The position numbers were made by a program, and so were the translations under genes. The notes beneath the pieces were generated by a model. That model was not told where the DNA came from, searched no databases, and saw nothing but the letters and a program-made list of their open reading frames with translations. Positions 1 through 6,514 of a DNA stretch of 14,189 nt are shown in pieces (the stretch's first letter is position 1; every line of letters starts with the position of its first letter). The stretch covers positions 1-14,189 of the forward strand of contig DLHW01000003.1 in the NCBI GenBank assembly GCA_002483425.1, read 5' to 3'. This stretch comes from Methylococcaceae bacterium UBA7658 (lineage in GTDB: Bacteria; Pseudomonadota; Gammaproteobacteria; Methylococcales; Methylomonadaceae).

Positions 1-81
1 GCGCCGAGAAAAGAAAGAGTTACATATCAAAAACCGGATTTTGTTGTAAGCAATCTGGCGTTAAAAAAAGCCAAAAAATAA
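1..81 (+). CDS. Possible 3' end of a gene cut by the window edge
   Basis: Frame 1 is open from the edge for 26 codons and ends at a TAA at 79-81. The translated tail is basic and finishes in several lysines, which is common for protein C-termini. The other two forward frames are also open for part of this stretch, so the choice of frame rests only on residue composition. No family can be recognised from so short a piece. It may also be noncoding leader DNA of the next gene. Confidence 0.3.
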   Translation, partial: APRKERVTYQKPDFVVSNLALKKAKK

Positions 82-162
82 TTTGAACAATCGTGTTGTT
101 TAACCGGAATAACGGGTAGGCGGATGTAAAACGTCCCTTTTAAAACCTACTTAATATCGAAT

Positions 163-166
163 GGAG
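163..166 (+). promoter_or_regulatory. Ribosome binding site of the exported protein gene
   Basis: GGAG lies seven bases before the ATG at 174, a strong Shine-Dalgarno match at normal spacing. It supports that start. A TTGAAC hexamer at 83-88 could be a -35 element, but I see no convincing -10 at the right distance. Confidence 0.6.
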
Positions 167-173
167 AAACAAC

Positions 174-809
174 ATGAAACGTAAAATAATTAAATTAAAC
201 CGTGCCGCCGTGCTTTTGGCTTCCTTGTTTATCGGTTTGGGCAGCGGCACGGCGCAGGCGACGCGCTTTTTGGGATTCGGCGATTTTATTATTCCTAACG
301 GCGTGTGGACGCAAATCGCATCCGATTGTACGCCGGACGAAGCAAGCATCAATCCGGTGCGCACTGGTTCGGGCGTTTCGCTGCCGTCTGCAACCACGGG
401 AATGGTGACATTGCGCTGCAACATCGACAATGTGATGGATAAAGCGTTTCCCTGGAGTGCACTGGAAGTGGTGTATAAAGATTCCGACGGCAGCGGGACT
501 GCCGACCAAGTGACCGCATCTTTGCATAAAGTCGGTCTAAACGCCCAATCGGAAAGCCGGGTATTTACGCCCATCACGGCGGGAAATATCACACTTCCTG
601 TAGATCCGTCCTTGCTGGCTGTTTTCGACAGCAATCAAGTGGCAAGCGCAACAAACACAGCGCAAACGCACCATATCAAGGTCAACCATAGTTTCGACTT
701 TACAGAGAATGCCTATTATGTGTTGGTTAAGGTCAAACGTGCCGACCTGTCTAAAACACCCGGTGTTTTTGTGTTGCGGCTGTTTGCAAAAGGCAATATC
801 GGCGGTTAG
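174..809 (+). CDS. Exported protein of unknown function
   Basis: This 211-residue protein is not one I recognise. It starts with a classical Sec signal peptide: basic residues to about 10, a hydrophobic core at about 11-22, and a probable cleavage after Ala-Gln-Ala at 27-29. The mature part, about 182 residues, has only two cysteines (C52 and C82), which could form one disulfide in the periplasm. It contains an Asp-Ser-Asp-Gly-Ser-Gly turn near 103-108 that resembles a calcium-binding or beta-turn loop, and otherwise reads as alternating beta-strand sequence. No C-terminal anchor or PEP-CTERM-type tail is visible. The ATG has a good GGAG site. The gene stands alone, with about 90 bases of noncoding DNA before it and 200 after it. 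A periplasmic or secreted beta-rich protein is an inference; a catalytic role cannot be seen. Confidence 0.8.
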   Translation: MKRKIIKLNRAAVLLASLFIGLGSGTAQATRFLGFGDFIIPNGVWTQIASDCTPDEASINPVRTGSGVSLPSATTGMVTLRCNIDNVMDKAFPWSALEVVYKDSDGSGTADQVTASLHKVGLNAQSESRVFTPITAGNITLPVDPSLLAVFDSNQVASATNTAQTHHIKVNHSFDFTENAYYVLVKVKRADLSKTPGVFVLRLFAKGNIGG

Positions 810-835
810 TCTTTAAACATGCAGAATCATGGGGT

Positions 836-863
836 CTGATCAATGATCAGGTTTCATTGAAAC
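836..863. repeat. Overlapping palindromes after the exported protein gene
   Basis: Three inverted repeats share bases. CTGATC (836-841) pairs with GATCAG (845-850). TCAATGA (840-846) pairs with TCATTGA (854-860). GTTTC (851-855) pairs with GAAAC (859-863). They cannot all form at once. No T-run follows, so a rho-independent terminator for the upstream gene is only one possibility. Confidence 0.45.
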
Positions 864-1011
864 TAAACGAATAGACTGAATGGCGTTTAGCGGAATCAAG
901 TGGTTGGGATGAATTGTGAATCCCAATAAATATAAAGATTGGTGTAAACTTGGGTTTCGTCCCTCTCCAACCAACGAACTAAATCAGAACCTCCTTAACT
1001 TATTACAAATT

Positions 1012-1443
1012 ATGGAAAATTTTACCCCTTTTTCGGCAATAAGCGGCGGTATCCTGATCGGGCTTTCAGCGTCGCTGTTGTTATTATTCAACGGACGGAT
1101 CGCGGGTATCAGCGGTATTATGGGCGGACTTATCCATGCGTCACGGGAAGAACTCTTTTGGCGCATCGCCTTTCTCCTGGGCATTGTTATCGGCGCATTC
1201 TTATTCGATCAGATCAACCCGGGCTTATACCAGGCAAGGGAAAACTTTCCGGTTTGGCTGCTTGGGCTTGGTGGCTTCCTGGTCGGTTTTGGCACCCGGA
1301 TGGGAAATGGCTGCACCAGCGGGCATGCCGTGTGCGGAATAGCTCGTTTCTCCATACGCTCAATCGCCGCGACGATCACCTTCATGCTGAGCGGATTTTT
1401 AACCGTTTTCGTCATTCGTCATGTCATGGGAGTGACGTTATGA
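1012..1443 (+). CDS. YeeE/YedE family membrane protein, N-terminal half type
   Basis: This is a half-length YeeE/YedE (sulfur transport domain) protein of 143 residues. It has hydrophobic segments near 8-28, 48-66, 81-99 and 117-137. The family signature is clear: a Gly-Asn-Gly-Cys-Thr-Ser-Gly-His stretch followed by Val-Cys-Gly-Ile. These are the cysteines thought to handle sulfur species in this family. An upstream GTG at 916 would add 32 residues that do not look like the family, so I chose the ATG at 1012, although no good ribosome binding site precedes it. The stop overlaps the start of the next gene by four bases (ATGA), so both halves are probably made together and form one transporter in the inner membrane. 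Substrate (thiosulfate, sulfide-derived or other sulfur compounds) is inferred from the family; no sulfur-oxidation gene is adjacent here. Confidence 0.85.
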   Translation: MENFTPFSAISGGILIGLSASLLLLFNGRIAGISGIMGGLIHASREELFWRIAFLLGIVIGAFLFDQINPGLYQARENFPVWLLGLGGFLVGFGTRMGNGCTSGHAVCGIARFSIRSIAATITFMLSGFLTVFVIRHVMGVTL

Positions 1444-1850
1444 AATTAATTTTAGTTGCGCTTGTTAGCGGGATCCTGTTCGGCTTCGGTTTAACGCTTT
1501 CTCAAATGACCAATCCGGTTAAGGTGATTAATTTCTTGGACATTGCCGGTAATTGGGATCCTAGCCTGATTTTTGTGATGGCGGGTGCGTTGGCAGTTAC
1601 CACACTTTGCTTTAACAAGATACTCAAGCGGCCAACACCGCTATTCGACAAAGCATTTTATATGTCCAGCAAGTCTGTCATCGATTTTCCCTTGCTGATG
1701 GGTTCGGCCATTTTCGGGATAGGCTGGGGCATAAGCGGTTATTGCCCCGGCCCTTCGGTTGCCGGGTTGGGCTTAGGATCTAAAGAATCTGTTGTGATGC
1801 TGATCTCCCTTTTTTTGGGTTTTTTCGCACACCGTTTAGTTAAACGCTAA
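1440..1850 (+). CDS. YeeE/YedE-like membrane protein (DUF6691 type), second half
   Basis: This 136-residue protein is the partner half of the gene before it. It begins with a Lys-Leu-Ile-Leu membrane segment carrying the typical Gly-Phe-Gly-Leu-Thr-Leu-Ser-Gln-Met-Thr-Asn-Pro stretch. It has further membrane segments near 41-57, 79-95 and 114-130, and near 97-103 the Gly-Tyr-Cys-Pro-Gly-Pro motif that holds the conserved cysteine of the second half. The same frame stays open upstream to 1158, but that part overlaps the first gene out of frame and does not look like the family. The ATG at 1440 overlaps the upstream TGA and fits the usual length. A two-subunit sulfur-compound permease is the likely product; transport direction and substrate cannot be read from the sequence. 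Confidence 0.85.
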   Translation: MKLILVALVSGILFGFGLTLSQMTNPVKVINFLDIAGNWDPSLIFVMAGALAVTTLCFNKILKRPTPLFDKAFYMSSKSVIDFPLLMGSAIFGIGWGISGYCPGPSVAGLGLGSKESVVMLISLFLGFFAHRLVKR

Positions 1851-2109
1851 GTCCTAAAGTGAGCTAATCGGATACTGCCGAACATGAGGTCGCTCACTTG
1901 CGCTAAAAGGGTAGCGTTCGAGTAAGCATTGTTTTCCTTGATCGACGCGTTTCGTGCCTCGGCGTATCCTGTATAGCTTGAATACAAATAGTGACGCCCA
2001 GCACCTGTCACAAGGTAGATTAAATGCAAATACAGGTTTGTTAAATTTCCCGGTATGGCAAACTAAGACTGTGCCGGTATTCCATTGTCCGATACTTCGT
2101 TCGAATGAT
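1851..2109. other. Gene-free stretch with several inverted repeats
   Basis: I find no convincing gene here. Perfect or near-perfect inverted repeats are packed together: AAGTGAGC (1857-1864) with GCTCACTT (1892-1899); CGCTA (1901-1905) with TAGCG (1912-1916); 1870-1881 with 1959-1969, eleven pairs with one bulged T; and ACCTGT (2003-2008) with ACAGGT (2032-2037). CCGGTAT occurs twice as a direct repeat (2050-2056 and 2074-2080). A 60-codon minus-strand reading frame (1847-2029) runs through it but has no family look. This could be a small structured RNA, a decayed mobile repeat, or chance. Confidence 0.4.
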
Positions 2110-2139
2110 TGACCTGATGCGGGTAATAACTCTATAGTG
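2110..2139 (+). promoter_or_regulatory. Sigma-70 promoter candidate for the monooxygenase
   Basis: TTGACC (2110-2115) and TATAGT (2134-2139) are each one base from the consensus, with an 18-base spacer. The start codon follows about 60 bases later, preceded by GGTGGA at 2190-2195 as ribosome binding site. Confidence 0.55.
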
Positions 2140-2200
2140 GTTCAGTTTAAAGCCGGTTCTTGAGCTGTATTCGCCTTTTTGTAACTTACGGTGGAAAAGC

Positions 2201-3664
2201 ATGACAACAACAAAAATAAAAACCATCGCAATCATCGGCGCGGGTGTAGCGGGTCTAGGCGCAGCCCGACTTCTGTCACAAGCAGGTTTCGACTGCGAGA
2301 TCTTCGAGAAAGGCGAAAAAGCCGGCGGGGTATGGGCGGAGGGTTATCATACTTTCGGCTTGCAAACGCCGAAATCGTTGTATGAAATCCCGGATTATCC
2401 GATGCCCAAAGCGTATCCGCGTGTGCCGAGCGGGGCGGAATTACAGGCTTATTTGGAAAATTACGCCAGAGATTTCAATATTTTCGACAAAATCAGCTTC
2501 AATACCGACATCACCGGACTTGAGCAAAACCCGGACGAAACTTGGTCTTTGCGCTACAAAGGCCGAGCGGGAAAAGCCCAAAGCAAAGTCTTCGACTTTG
2601 TGGTCGTCGCCAGCGGCATTTATTTCGACCCATATATTCCCGAATTTCCAGGCAAAAATAAATTCAAGGGCGACATCCTGCATTCCTCGCAGTACCGGAC
2701 ACCTGCATCAGTTATCGGCAAGAAGGTTGCCGTGGCCGGTTTCGGCAAAAGTGCCTTGGATGTGGCGGGCGATGCGGCGAAATTCGCCAAGCAAGTCACC
2801 TTGGTGTTCAGGAAAGCGCATTGGCCGATCCCGATGGATGTGCTGGAGTTCCTGGATGTCAGGCGGATTTATCTGACGCGGTTGGCCTGTGCGCTTTTGC
2901 CGCTGTACCAACGCCCACAAACCTGGGTAAAAGCGTTGCACCGATACCTGCCCTGGTTGCCGAAAGGCTTTTGGCGTTTTACCGAACAGGTCATCAAACT
3001 CCAATATCCGCTGAAAGCCTGCGGGATACTGCCCGATGAAGCCTTTGAAATCGACATTTTCAACCTCGATTTTCTGCCCCGGAAGGAAGTTTACCAATTG
3101 ATGCGTCAAAACAAGATTGAAAATCGCCAGGGTCAGATTAAAGCCTTTACCGAATCAGGCATCGAACTTGAGAACGGCGGACACATCGAATGTGACACCG
3201 TTATTTTCGGTACAGGATACCGTTCCAACTATGGTTTTCTACCCGAAGCCTTCAAGCAATCGCAAGAAGCCGACGGTGTATATCTTTACCGGCACATCAT
3301 CCACCCCGATTTGACCAATATGGCCTTCATCGGCCGGGCGGCGACTTTTTCCAACAGCTTAACGTCGCATCTGGCTTCGGTTTGGCTGGTTAACCTGCTC
3401 AAGGGTAAATTCCAATTGCCTGACCGTGAACACATGCTGGCGGAAATCCAGGCGATCAAGGATTGGAAACGCGGCTTCATGCCCGCCATTTCCAGCCGGG
3501 CAACCGTCATAAAACTGCACATGACGCATTTTCATGATGAATTGTTGCGAGATTTCGGCGCTAATCCGCACCGGAAAAAGAATGTATTTTTGGAGTGGTT
3601 GACGGACTATCGCCCGGCGGATTATCGGGAAGTCTTGTCCGAAGTTGCCGGGTTAGCGAAATAG
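2201..3664 (+). CDS. FAD-dependent, NADPH-using monooxygenase (FMO/TrkA-like)
   Basis: This 487-residue protein is a class B flavin monooxygenase-type oxidoreductase. An FAD-binding Rossmann motif (Gly-Ala-Gly-Val-Ala-Gly) lies at 13-18, with the acidic residue Glu34 at the end of the second strand. The FMO fingerprint, Phe-Lys-Gly then His-Ser-Ser-Gln-Tyr, lies at 155-165. A second dinucleotide (NADPH) motif, Gly-Phe-Gly-Lys-Ser-Ala, is at 180-185. The Phe-Gly-Thr-Gly-Tyr element that closes the FAD site is in the C-terminal third. Such enzymes insert one oxygen atom into soft nucleophiles (N- or S-oxidation) or perform Baeyer-Villiger reactions; which substrate applies here cannot be told. 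The enzyme should be cytosolic, as there is no signal peptide. It has its own promoter candidate and ribosome binding site and appears to be a single-gene unit. A role in sulfur-compound oxidation is thinkable given the YeeE-type pair upstream, but the two are separated by 350 bases. Confidence 0.85.
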   Translation: MTTTKIKTIAIIGAGVAGLGAARLLSQAGFDCEIFEKGEKAGGVWAEGYHTFGLQTPKSLYEIPDYPMPKAYPRVPSGAELQAYLENYARDFNIFDKISFNTDITGLEQNPDETWSLRYKGRAGKAQSKVFDFVVVASGIYFDPYIPEFPGKNKFKGDILHSSQYRTPASVIGKKVAVAGFGKSALDVAGDAAKFAKQVTLVFRKAHWPIPMDVLEFLDVRRIYLTRLACALLPLYQRPQTWVKALHRYLPWLPKGFWRFTEQVIKLQYPLKACGILPDEAFEIDIFNLDFLPRKEVYQLMRQNKIENRQGQIKAFTESGIELENGGHIECDTVIFGTGYRSNYGFLPEAFKQSQEADGVYLYRHIIHPDLTNMAFIGRAATFSNSLTSHLASVWLVNLLKGKFQLPDREHMLAEIQAIKDWKRGFMPAISSRATVIKLHMTHFHDELLRDFGANPHRKKNVFLEWLTDYRPADYREVLSEVAGLAK

Positions 3665-3860
3665 TAAAAGAGTTTTTCGTTACTTTCAACCGGTCAAAAT
3701 CAACGCATATGCGATAGCTCAAAAACTTTGAATAAATTTTGGACTTAAAAGTGTATTAGGGAAAAAGCAATCGTGCCTTAAGTGTTAGTCTCCCGGTTAT
3801 TGCCTTAAAAGCGTGAGAATCGTTTCCTGAAGACTCGTTAAAAAATTACGGCGAAAAAAA

Positions 3861-4187
3861 CTAACGTCTTCCGGACCAGCCGCCGCGGTTGCCGCCGCTT
3901 CCGCTCCAACCCCGGTTGCCACCCGGCCAGCCGTGATTAAATCCGTGGTTTTGCCCGCCGCCCCAATTATGACTATGGCCGCTTCCGCTCCAACCGTAAT
4001 AGCCGCTCCACCACGGATAACCGCCCCAACTGTTATAACCGTAAGGACGGTAATAAGGCTGGTAGCCGTAAGAGTAAGGATAACCGTATGAAATGCCAGC
4101 GCTGGGACCGTAAGGTGTATACACGGCGCAACCTGCAGATAGAAGGATTAATCCTAAACACATTATTAATGCGAAAATTTTTTTCAT
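3861..4187 (-). CDS. Gly/Tyr/Trp-rich outer-surface lipoprotein, unknown function
   Basis: This is a 108-residue predicted lipoprotein. A short basic start and hydrophobic core end in the lipobox Leu-Ser-Ala-Gly-Cys, with the acylated cysteine at 20. The residue after it is Ala, so sorting to the outer membrane is expected. The mature part is low complexity: a Tyr-Gly-Pro repeat zone (about 23-55), a Trp-rich zone (about 55-70), then Gly, Asn, His and Ser, ending in Arg-Arg. Similar short Tyr/Gly-rich lipoproteins are widespread and mostly unassigned. The gene diverges from rlmB and shares a 232-base control region with it. Composition bias makes homology calls unreliable. Surface or envelope-stress function is a guess. 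I am fairly sure it is real because of the clean lipobox. Confidence 0.75.
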   Translation of the reverse strand: MKKIFALIMCLGLILLSAGCAVYTPYGPSAGISYGYPYSYGYQPYYRPYGYNSWGGYPWWSGYYGWSGSGHSHNWGGGQNHGFNHGWPGGNRGWSGSGGNRGGWSGRR

Positions 4188-4222
4188 CGGTCACACCGTT
4201 TATAAATTGCCAACATTAGGCA

Positions 4223-4260
4223 TCATGAGAGTTAAATTAGTTTCTCGAATTCATGAGAAA
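4223..4260. promoter_or_regulatory. Operator-like repeats between divergent genes
   Basis: TCATGAGA occurs twice in the same direction (4223-4230 and 4251-4258), with starts 28 bases apart. TTTCTC (4241-4246) forms an inverted repeat with GAGAAA (4255-4260). The site lies 36-73 bases upstream of the minus-strand lipoprotein start, where a regulator of that gene could bind. No known regulator motif is recognised. Confidence 0.35.
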
Positions 4261-4291
4261 TAATAAATGTTTAATGCTGAATCTATGCTTA

Positions 4292-4320
4292 ATGACACGC
4301 CTGGACTTTAATCTTATAAC
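4292..4320 (+). promoter_or_regulatory. Sigma-70 promoter candidate for rlmB and the ccm operon
   Basis: ATGACA (4292-4297) and TATAAC (4315-4320) are each one base from the consensus and are separated by 17 bases. This would give a leader of roughly 90 bases before rlmB. It is the only good plus-strand promoter I find before the ccm genes. Confidence 0.5.
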
Positions 4321-4419
4321 TGTCTTGTGTAAAGTAAGGTTCTTTTCCGCACACATTAAGCGATTTCAAATGAAAACAATTCAGCCATAGCGGAGAAGGC
4401 GGGATTAATATCAACGTAC

Positions 4420-5166
4420 ATGAAAACATCTAAACTCTTCGGTCTGCATTCCGTTCAAGCGGCATTAGACAATTCGCCCGGTAAAATTGTCCGGGTTTGG
4501 GTCGACGCGCAGCGCGACGATAAACGTCTCAACAAAATCGTTGCCGATTTGGCTCAATTAGGCATGGAGCCGGAAAAAACCGAGCGGAAAAAACTGGATC
4601 GGCTGGCGGCAGGGCATAACCATCAGGGGATTGCGGCGGAAGTCGCTATGCCTGAGGTATTGAGCGAAAGCGATTTGAAGGATGCGGTGTTAATATTAGA
4701 ATACTCCGCGTTGTTTTTAGTGTTGGATAATGTGCAAGATCCGCACAATTTGGGCGCCTGTTTACGGACGGCAGATGCGGCCGGTGCGCACGGCGTAATC
4801 ATTACTAAAGATAATTCGGTTAGCATAACGCCTGCGGTGTGCAAAGTAGCGAGCGGCGCGGCGGAAACAATGCCGGTCTATCAAGTAACTAATCTAGCGC
4901 GCGCGTTGCGCTGGTTAAAAGAACAAGGTATTTGGGTGGTGGGTGCGGCGGGCGACGCGGATAAAAGTGTTTATCATAGCGATTTAACAATGCCTCTGGC
5001 GATTGTGATTGGCGCAGAAGGTGCGGGAATGAGACGGTTGACGAAGGATCAATGTGATTTTTTGGTGAAATTGCCGATGCTTGGACAAGTGGAGAGCCTT
5101 AACTTATCGGTCGCAACCGGCGTATTGCTTTACGAAGCCCTGCGGCAACGGACGCAAATAGCCTAG
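4420..5166 (+). CDS. rlmB: 23S rRNA (guanosine-2'-O-)-methyltransferase RlmB
   Basis: RlmB transfers a methyl group from S-adenosylmethionine to the 2'-OH of a guanosine (G2251 in E. coli) in 23S rRNA in the cytosol. The 248-residue product matches the family in length and layout. An N-terminal SpoU substrate-binding domain starts at Leu-Phe-Gly-Leu-His (6-10). The SPOUT catalytic domain carries motif 1 at about 107-123 (Asp-Pro-His-Asn-Leu-Gly-Ala-Cys-Leu-Arg), motif 2 at about 194-204 (Ile-Val-Ile-Gly-Ala-Glu-Gly) and motif 3 at about 226-240 (Ser-Leu-Asn-Leu-Ser-Val-Ala). The asparagine and arginine of motif 1 and the SLN of motif 3 are intact. The ATG fits the usual N-terminus, but a purine-rich GGAGAAGG lies about 20 bases too far upstream, so initiation may be weak. 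The stop codon touches the ccmA start, so rlmB is probably the first gene of the ccm transcript. This is an unusual partner, likely through shared promoter use rather than shared function. Confidence 0.93.
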   Translation: MKTSKLFGLHSVQAALDNSPGKIVRVWVDAQRDDKRLNKIVADLAQLGMEPEKTERKKLDRLAAGHNHQGIAAEVAMPEVLSESDLKDAVLILEYSALFLVLDNVQDPHNLGACLRTADAAGAHGVIITKDNSVSITPAVCKVASGAAETMPVYQVTNLARALRWLKEQGIWVVGAAGDADKSVYHSDLTMPLAIVIGAEGAGMRRLTKDQCDFLVKLPMLGQVESLNLSVATGVLLYEALRQRTQIA

Positions 5167-5787
5167 ATGTTGGATTGCAACGTAAAGCTTAGGACGGAAA
5201 ACCTGAGTTGTATCCGCGACGACAGAGTTTTATTCGAGGGACTCGGTTTTACGGTCGATCCTGGGCAGGTTTTGCTGCTTGAAGGCCAAAACGGCAGCGG
5301 TAAAACGTCGTTGTTGCGTATTCTGTGCGGATTCCGGGAGCCGGATTCCGGTCATGTGTTATGGTGCGGAGAACCGATAAACCAAAGCAGCTATTATTCC
5401 GACATGGCTTATGTCGGTCACATGGACGGTATTAAAAAGGAATTGACGGTATTGGAAAATCTGAAACTCCACCTTGCTTTAGGTCAGCCCGGTAAAATGA
5501 CTATTCCGCAAGCGTTAGATAAAGTTAATTTAGCGGGGTACGATGATACGTTGATCCAAGCCTTATCCGCCGGTCAGAAGCGACGCTTGTCTTTGGCGCG
5601 GTTATTGATAACCTGCAACGTCTTATGGGTATTAGACGAACCTTTTACTTCTTTGGATAAACAAGGAATAGAACTGATCGAGTCTCTGATGCTTGAACAC
5701 TGTGGCAACGGCGGAATTATCGTTATGACCTCGCATCATGACGTTAACCTGCCTAACGAAAATATACAACGCATAAGGCTAGCCTGA
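5167..5787 (+). CDS. ccmA: Heme-trafficking ABC transporter ATPase CcmA
   Basis: CcmA is the ATPase of the CcmAB complex, which uses ATP to release holo-CcmE from CcmC/CcmD at the inner membrane. The 206-residue length is standard. The motifs are complete: Walker A at 40-48 (Gly-Gln-Asn-Gly-Ser-Gly-Lys-Thr-Ser), ABC signature Leu-Ser-Ala-Gly-Gln at 133-137, Walker B ending Leu-Asp-Glu at 156-158, D-loop Ser-Leu-Asp at 162-164, and the switch histidine at 190. The ATG directly follows the rlmB stop without a spacer. The stop shares one base with the ccmB start. No ribosome binding site of its own is evident, so coupling to rlmB translation is likely. Confidence 0.95.
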   Translation: MLDCNVKLRTENLSCIRDDRVLFEGLGFTVDPGQVLLLEGQNGSGKTSLLRILCGFREPDSGHVLWCGEPINQSSYYSDMAYVGHMDGIKKELTVLENLKLHLALGQPGKMTIPQALDKVNLAGYDDTLIQALSAGQKRRLSLARLLITCNVLWVLDEPFTSLDKQGIELIESLMLEHCGNGGIIVMTSHHDVNLPNENIQRIRLA

Positions 5788-6464
5788 TGACCATGTTCGA
5801 CGCCTTTAGCGCTATTGTGCGCCGCGACCTGGTGCTGGCGATGCGGCGGCGTTCGGAAGTCGCCAATCCCGTGTTGTTTTTTATTTTAGTAATCACCTTA
5901 TTTCCCTTGGGTATCGGCGCGCAACCTAAACTACTGCAAACGATTGCTCCCGGCATCATCTGGGTTTCGGCATTACTGGCAACCATGTTGTCTTTGGATA
6001 GTTTGTTCCGTTCCGATTTCGACGACGGTTCTTTAGAGCAGATTCTGTTAAGTCCGCATCCAACATCCATTCTTGTTTTAGGCAAAATAACCGCGCATTG
6101 GCTGACGACCGGCTTGCCTTTAATTATCGTTGCGCCATTATTGGCCGTTTTTTTGGGACTGCCTAATCAATCCTTAAGTATCCTGTTGCTAACATTACTA
6201 TTAGGGACTCCCGTTTTAAGTTTGATCGGCGCTGTTGGGGTCGCTTTGACGGTCGGATTACGTCGAGGCGGTATGATTTTGTCTTTGCTGGTTTTGCCCT
6301 TGTACGTTCCAGTCTTAATTTTCGCCAGCAACGCAGTCGAGATGGCGGCCATGGGGTTGCCTGTTAACGCACAAATAAGTTTTTTGATTTCAGTTTTTTT
6401 GACGGCTTTAGTGCTGACGCCTTGGCCCACGGCGGCGGCATTAAAAATGAGTATAAATTCCTAA
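5787..6464 (+). CDS. ccmB: Heme ABC transporter membrane subunit CcmB
   Basis: CcmB is the integral membrane partner of CcmA. The 225-residue protein is close to the usual length and has six hydrophobic segments, near 28-42, 49-65, 98-122, 129-153, 158-178 and 194-215. The N-terminal cytosolic stretch has the typical Arg-Arg-Asp-Leu and Arg-Arg-Arg-Ser-Glu pieces. The conserved Phe-Asp-Asp-Gly-Ser-Leu-Glu-Gln segment, which in this family lies in a cytosolic loop, is at about 77-84. The start overlaps the ccmA stop by one base. In most ccm operons ccmC follows directly; here a foreign gene comes first. Confidence 0.94.
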   Translation: MTMFDAFSAIVRRDLVLAMRRRSEVANPVLFFILVITLFPLGIGAQPKLLQTIAPGIIWVSALLATMLSLDSLFRSDFDDGSLEQILLSPHPTSILVLGKITAHWLTTGLPLIIVAPLLAVFLGLPNQSLSILLLTLLLGTPVLSLIGAVGVALTVGLRRGGMILSLLVLPLYVPVLIFASNAVEMAAMGLPVNAQISFLISVFLTALVLTPWPTAAALKMSINS

Positions 6465-6500
6465 TATCCCGTACAATAACAGAATTTTTAAATCAATACT

Positions 6501-6507
6501 TGGAGTG
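6501..6507 (+). promoter_or_regulatory. Ribosome binding site fixing the diiron gene start
   Basis: TGGAGTG lies seven bases before the ATG at 6515 and decides this start over the longer reading frame. It means this gene can be translated independently of ccmB, unlike most others in the array. Confidence 0.6.
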
Positions 6508-6514
6508 TGATTTT

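Noticed and set aside
916..1011. GTG start giving the first YeeE/YedE protein 32 extra residues
   Set aside because: The added stretch is polar, unlike the family N-terminus; the ATG at 1012 begins directly with the known type of start. The GGGAT before the GTG is weak support.
1870..1969. Integron attC site
   Set aside because: The fold has a bulged stem of about the right size, but the conserved RYYYAAC and GTTRRRY ends are missing and there is no integrase nearby.
1847..2029. 60-codon minus-strand reading frame
   Set aside because: No ribosome binding site or family resemblance; it runs through the repeat-rich spacer and overlaps the end of the transporter gene.
2441..3109. Long antisense reading frames inside the monooxygenase gene
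   Set aside because: They mirror the well-supported sense gene and show no motifs, starts or spacing of real genes. The same holds for antisense frames in the exported protein gene, ccmF, ccmG and ccmI.
3704..3713. Ten-base palindrome CGCATATGCG in the spacer after the monooxygenase
   Set aside because: A single short palindrome can arise by chance; it is not repeated or placed at a promoter. The spacer 3665-3860 shows nothing else I can support.
6422..6514. Longer reading frame for the diiron protein overlapping ccmB
   Set aside because: A good ribosome binding site precedes the ATG at 6515, and the extra residues overlap the conserved ccmB end out of frame.
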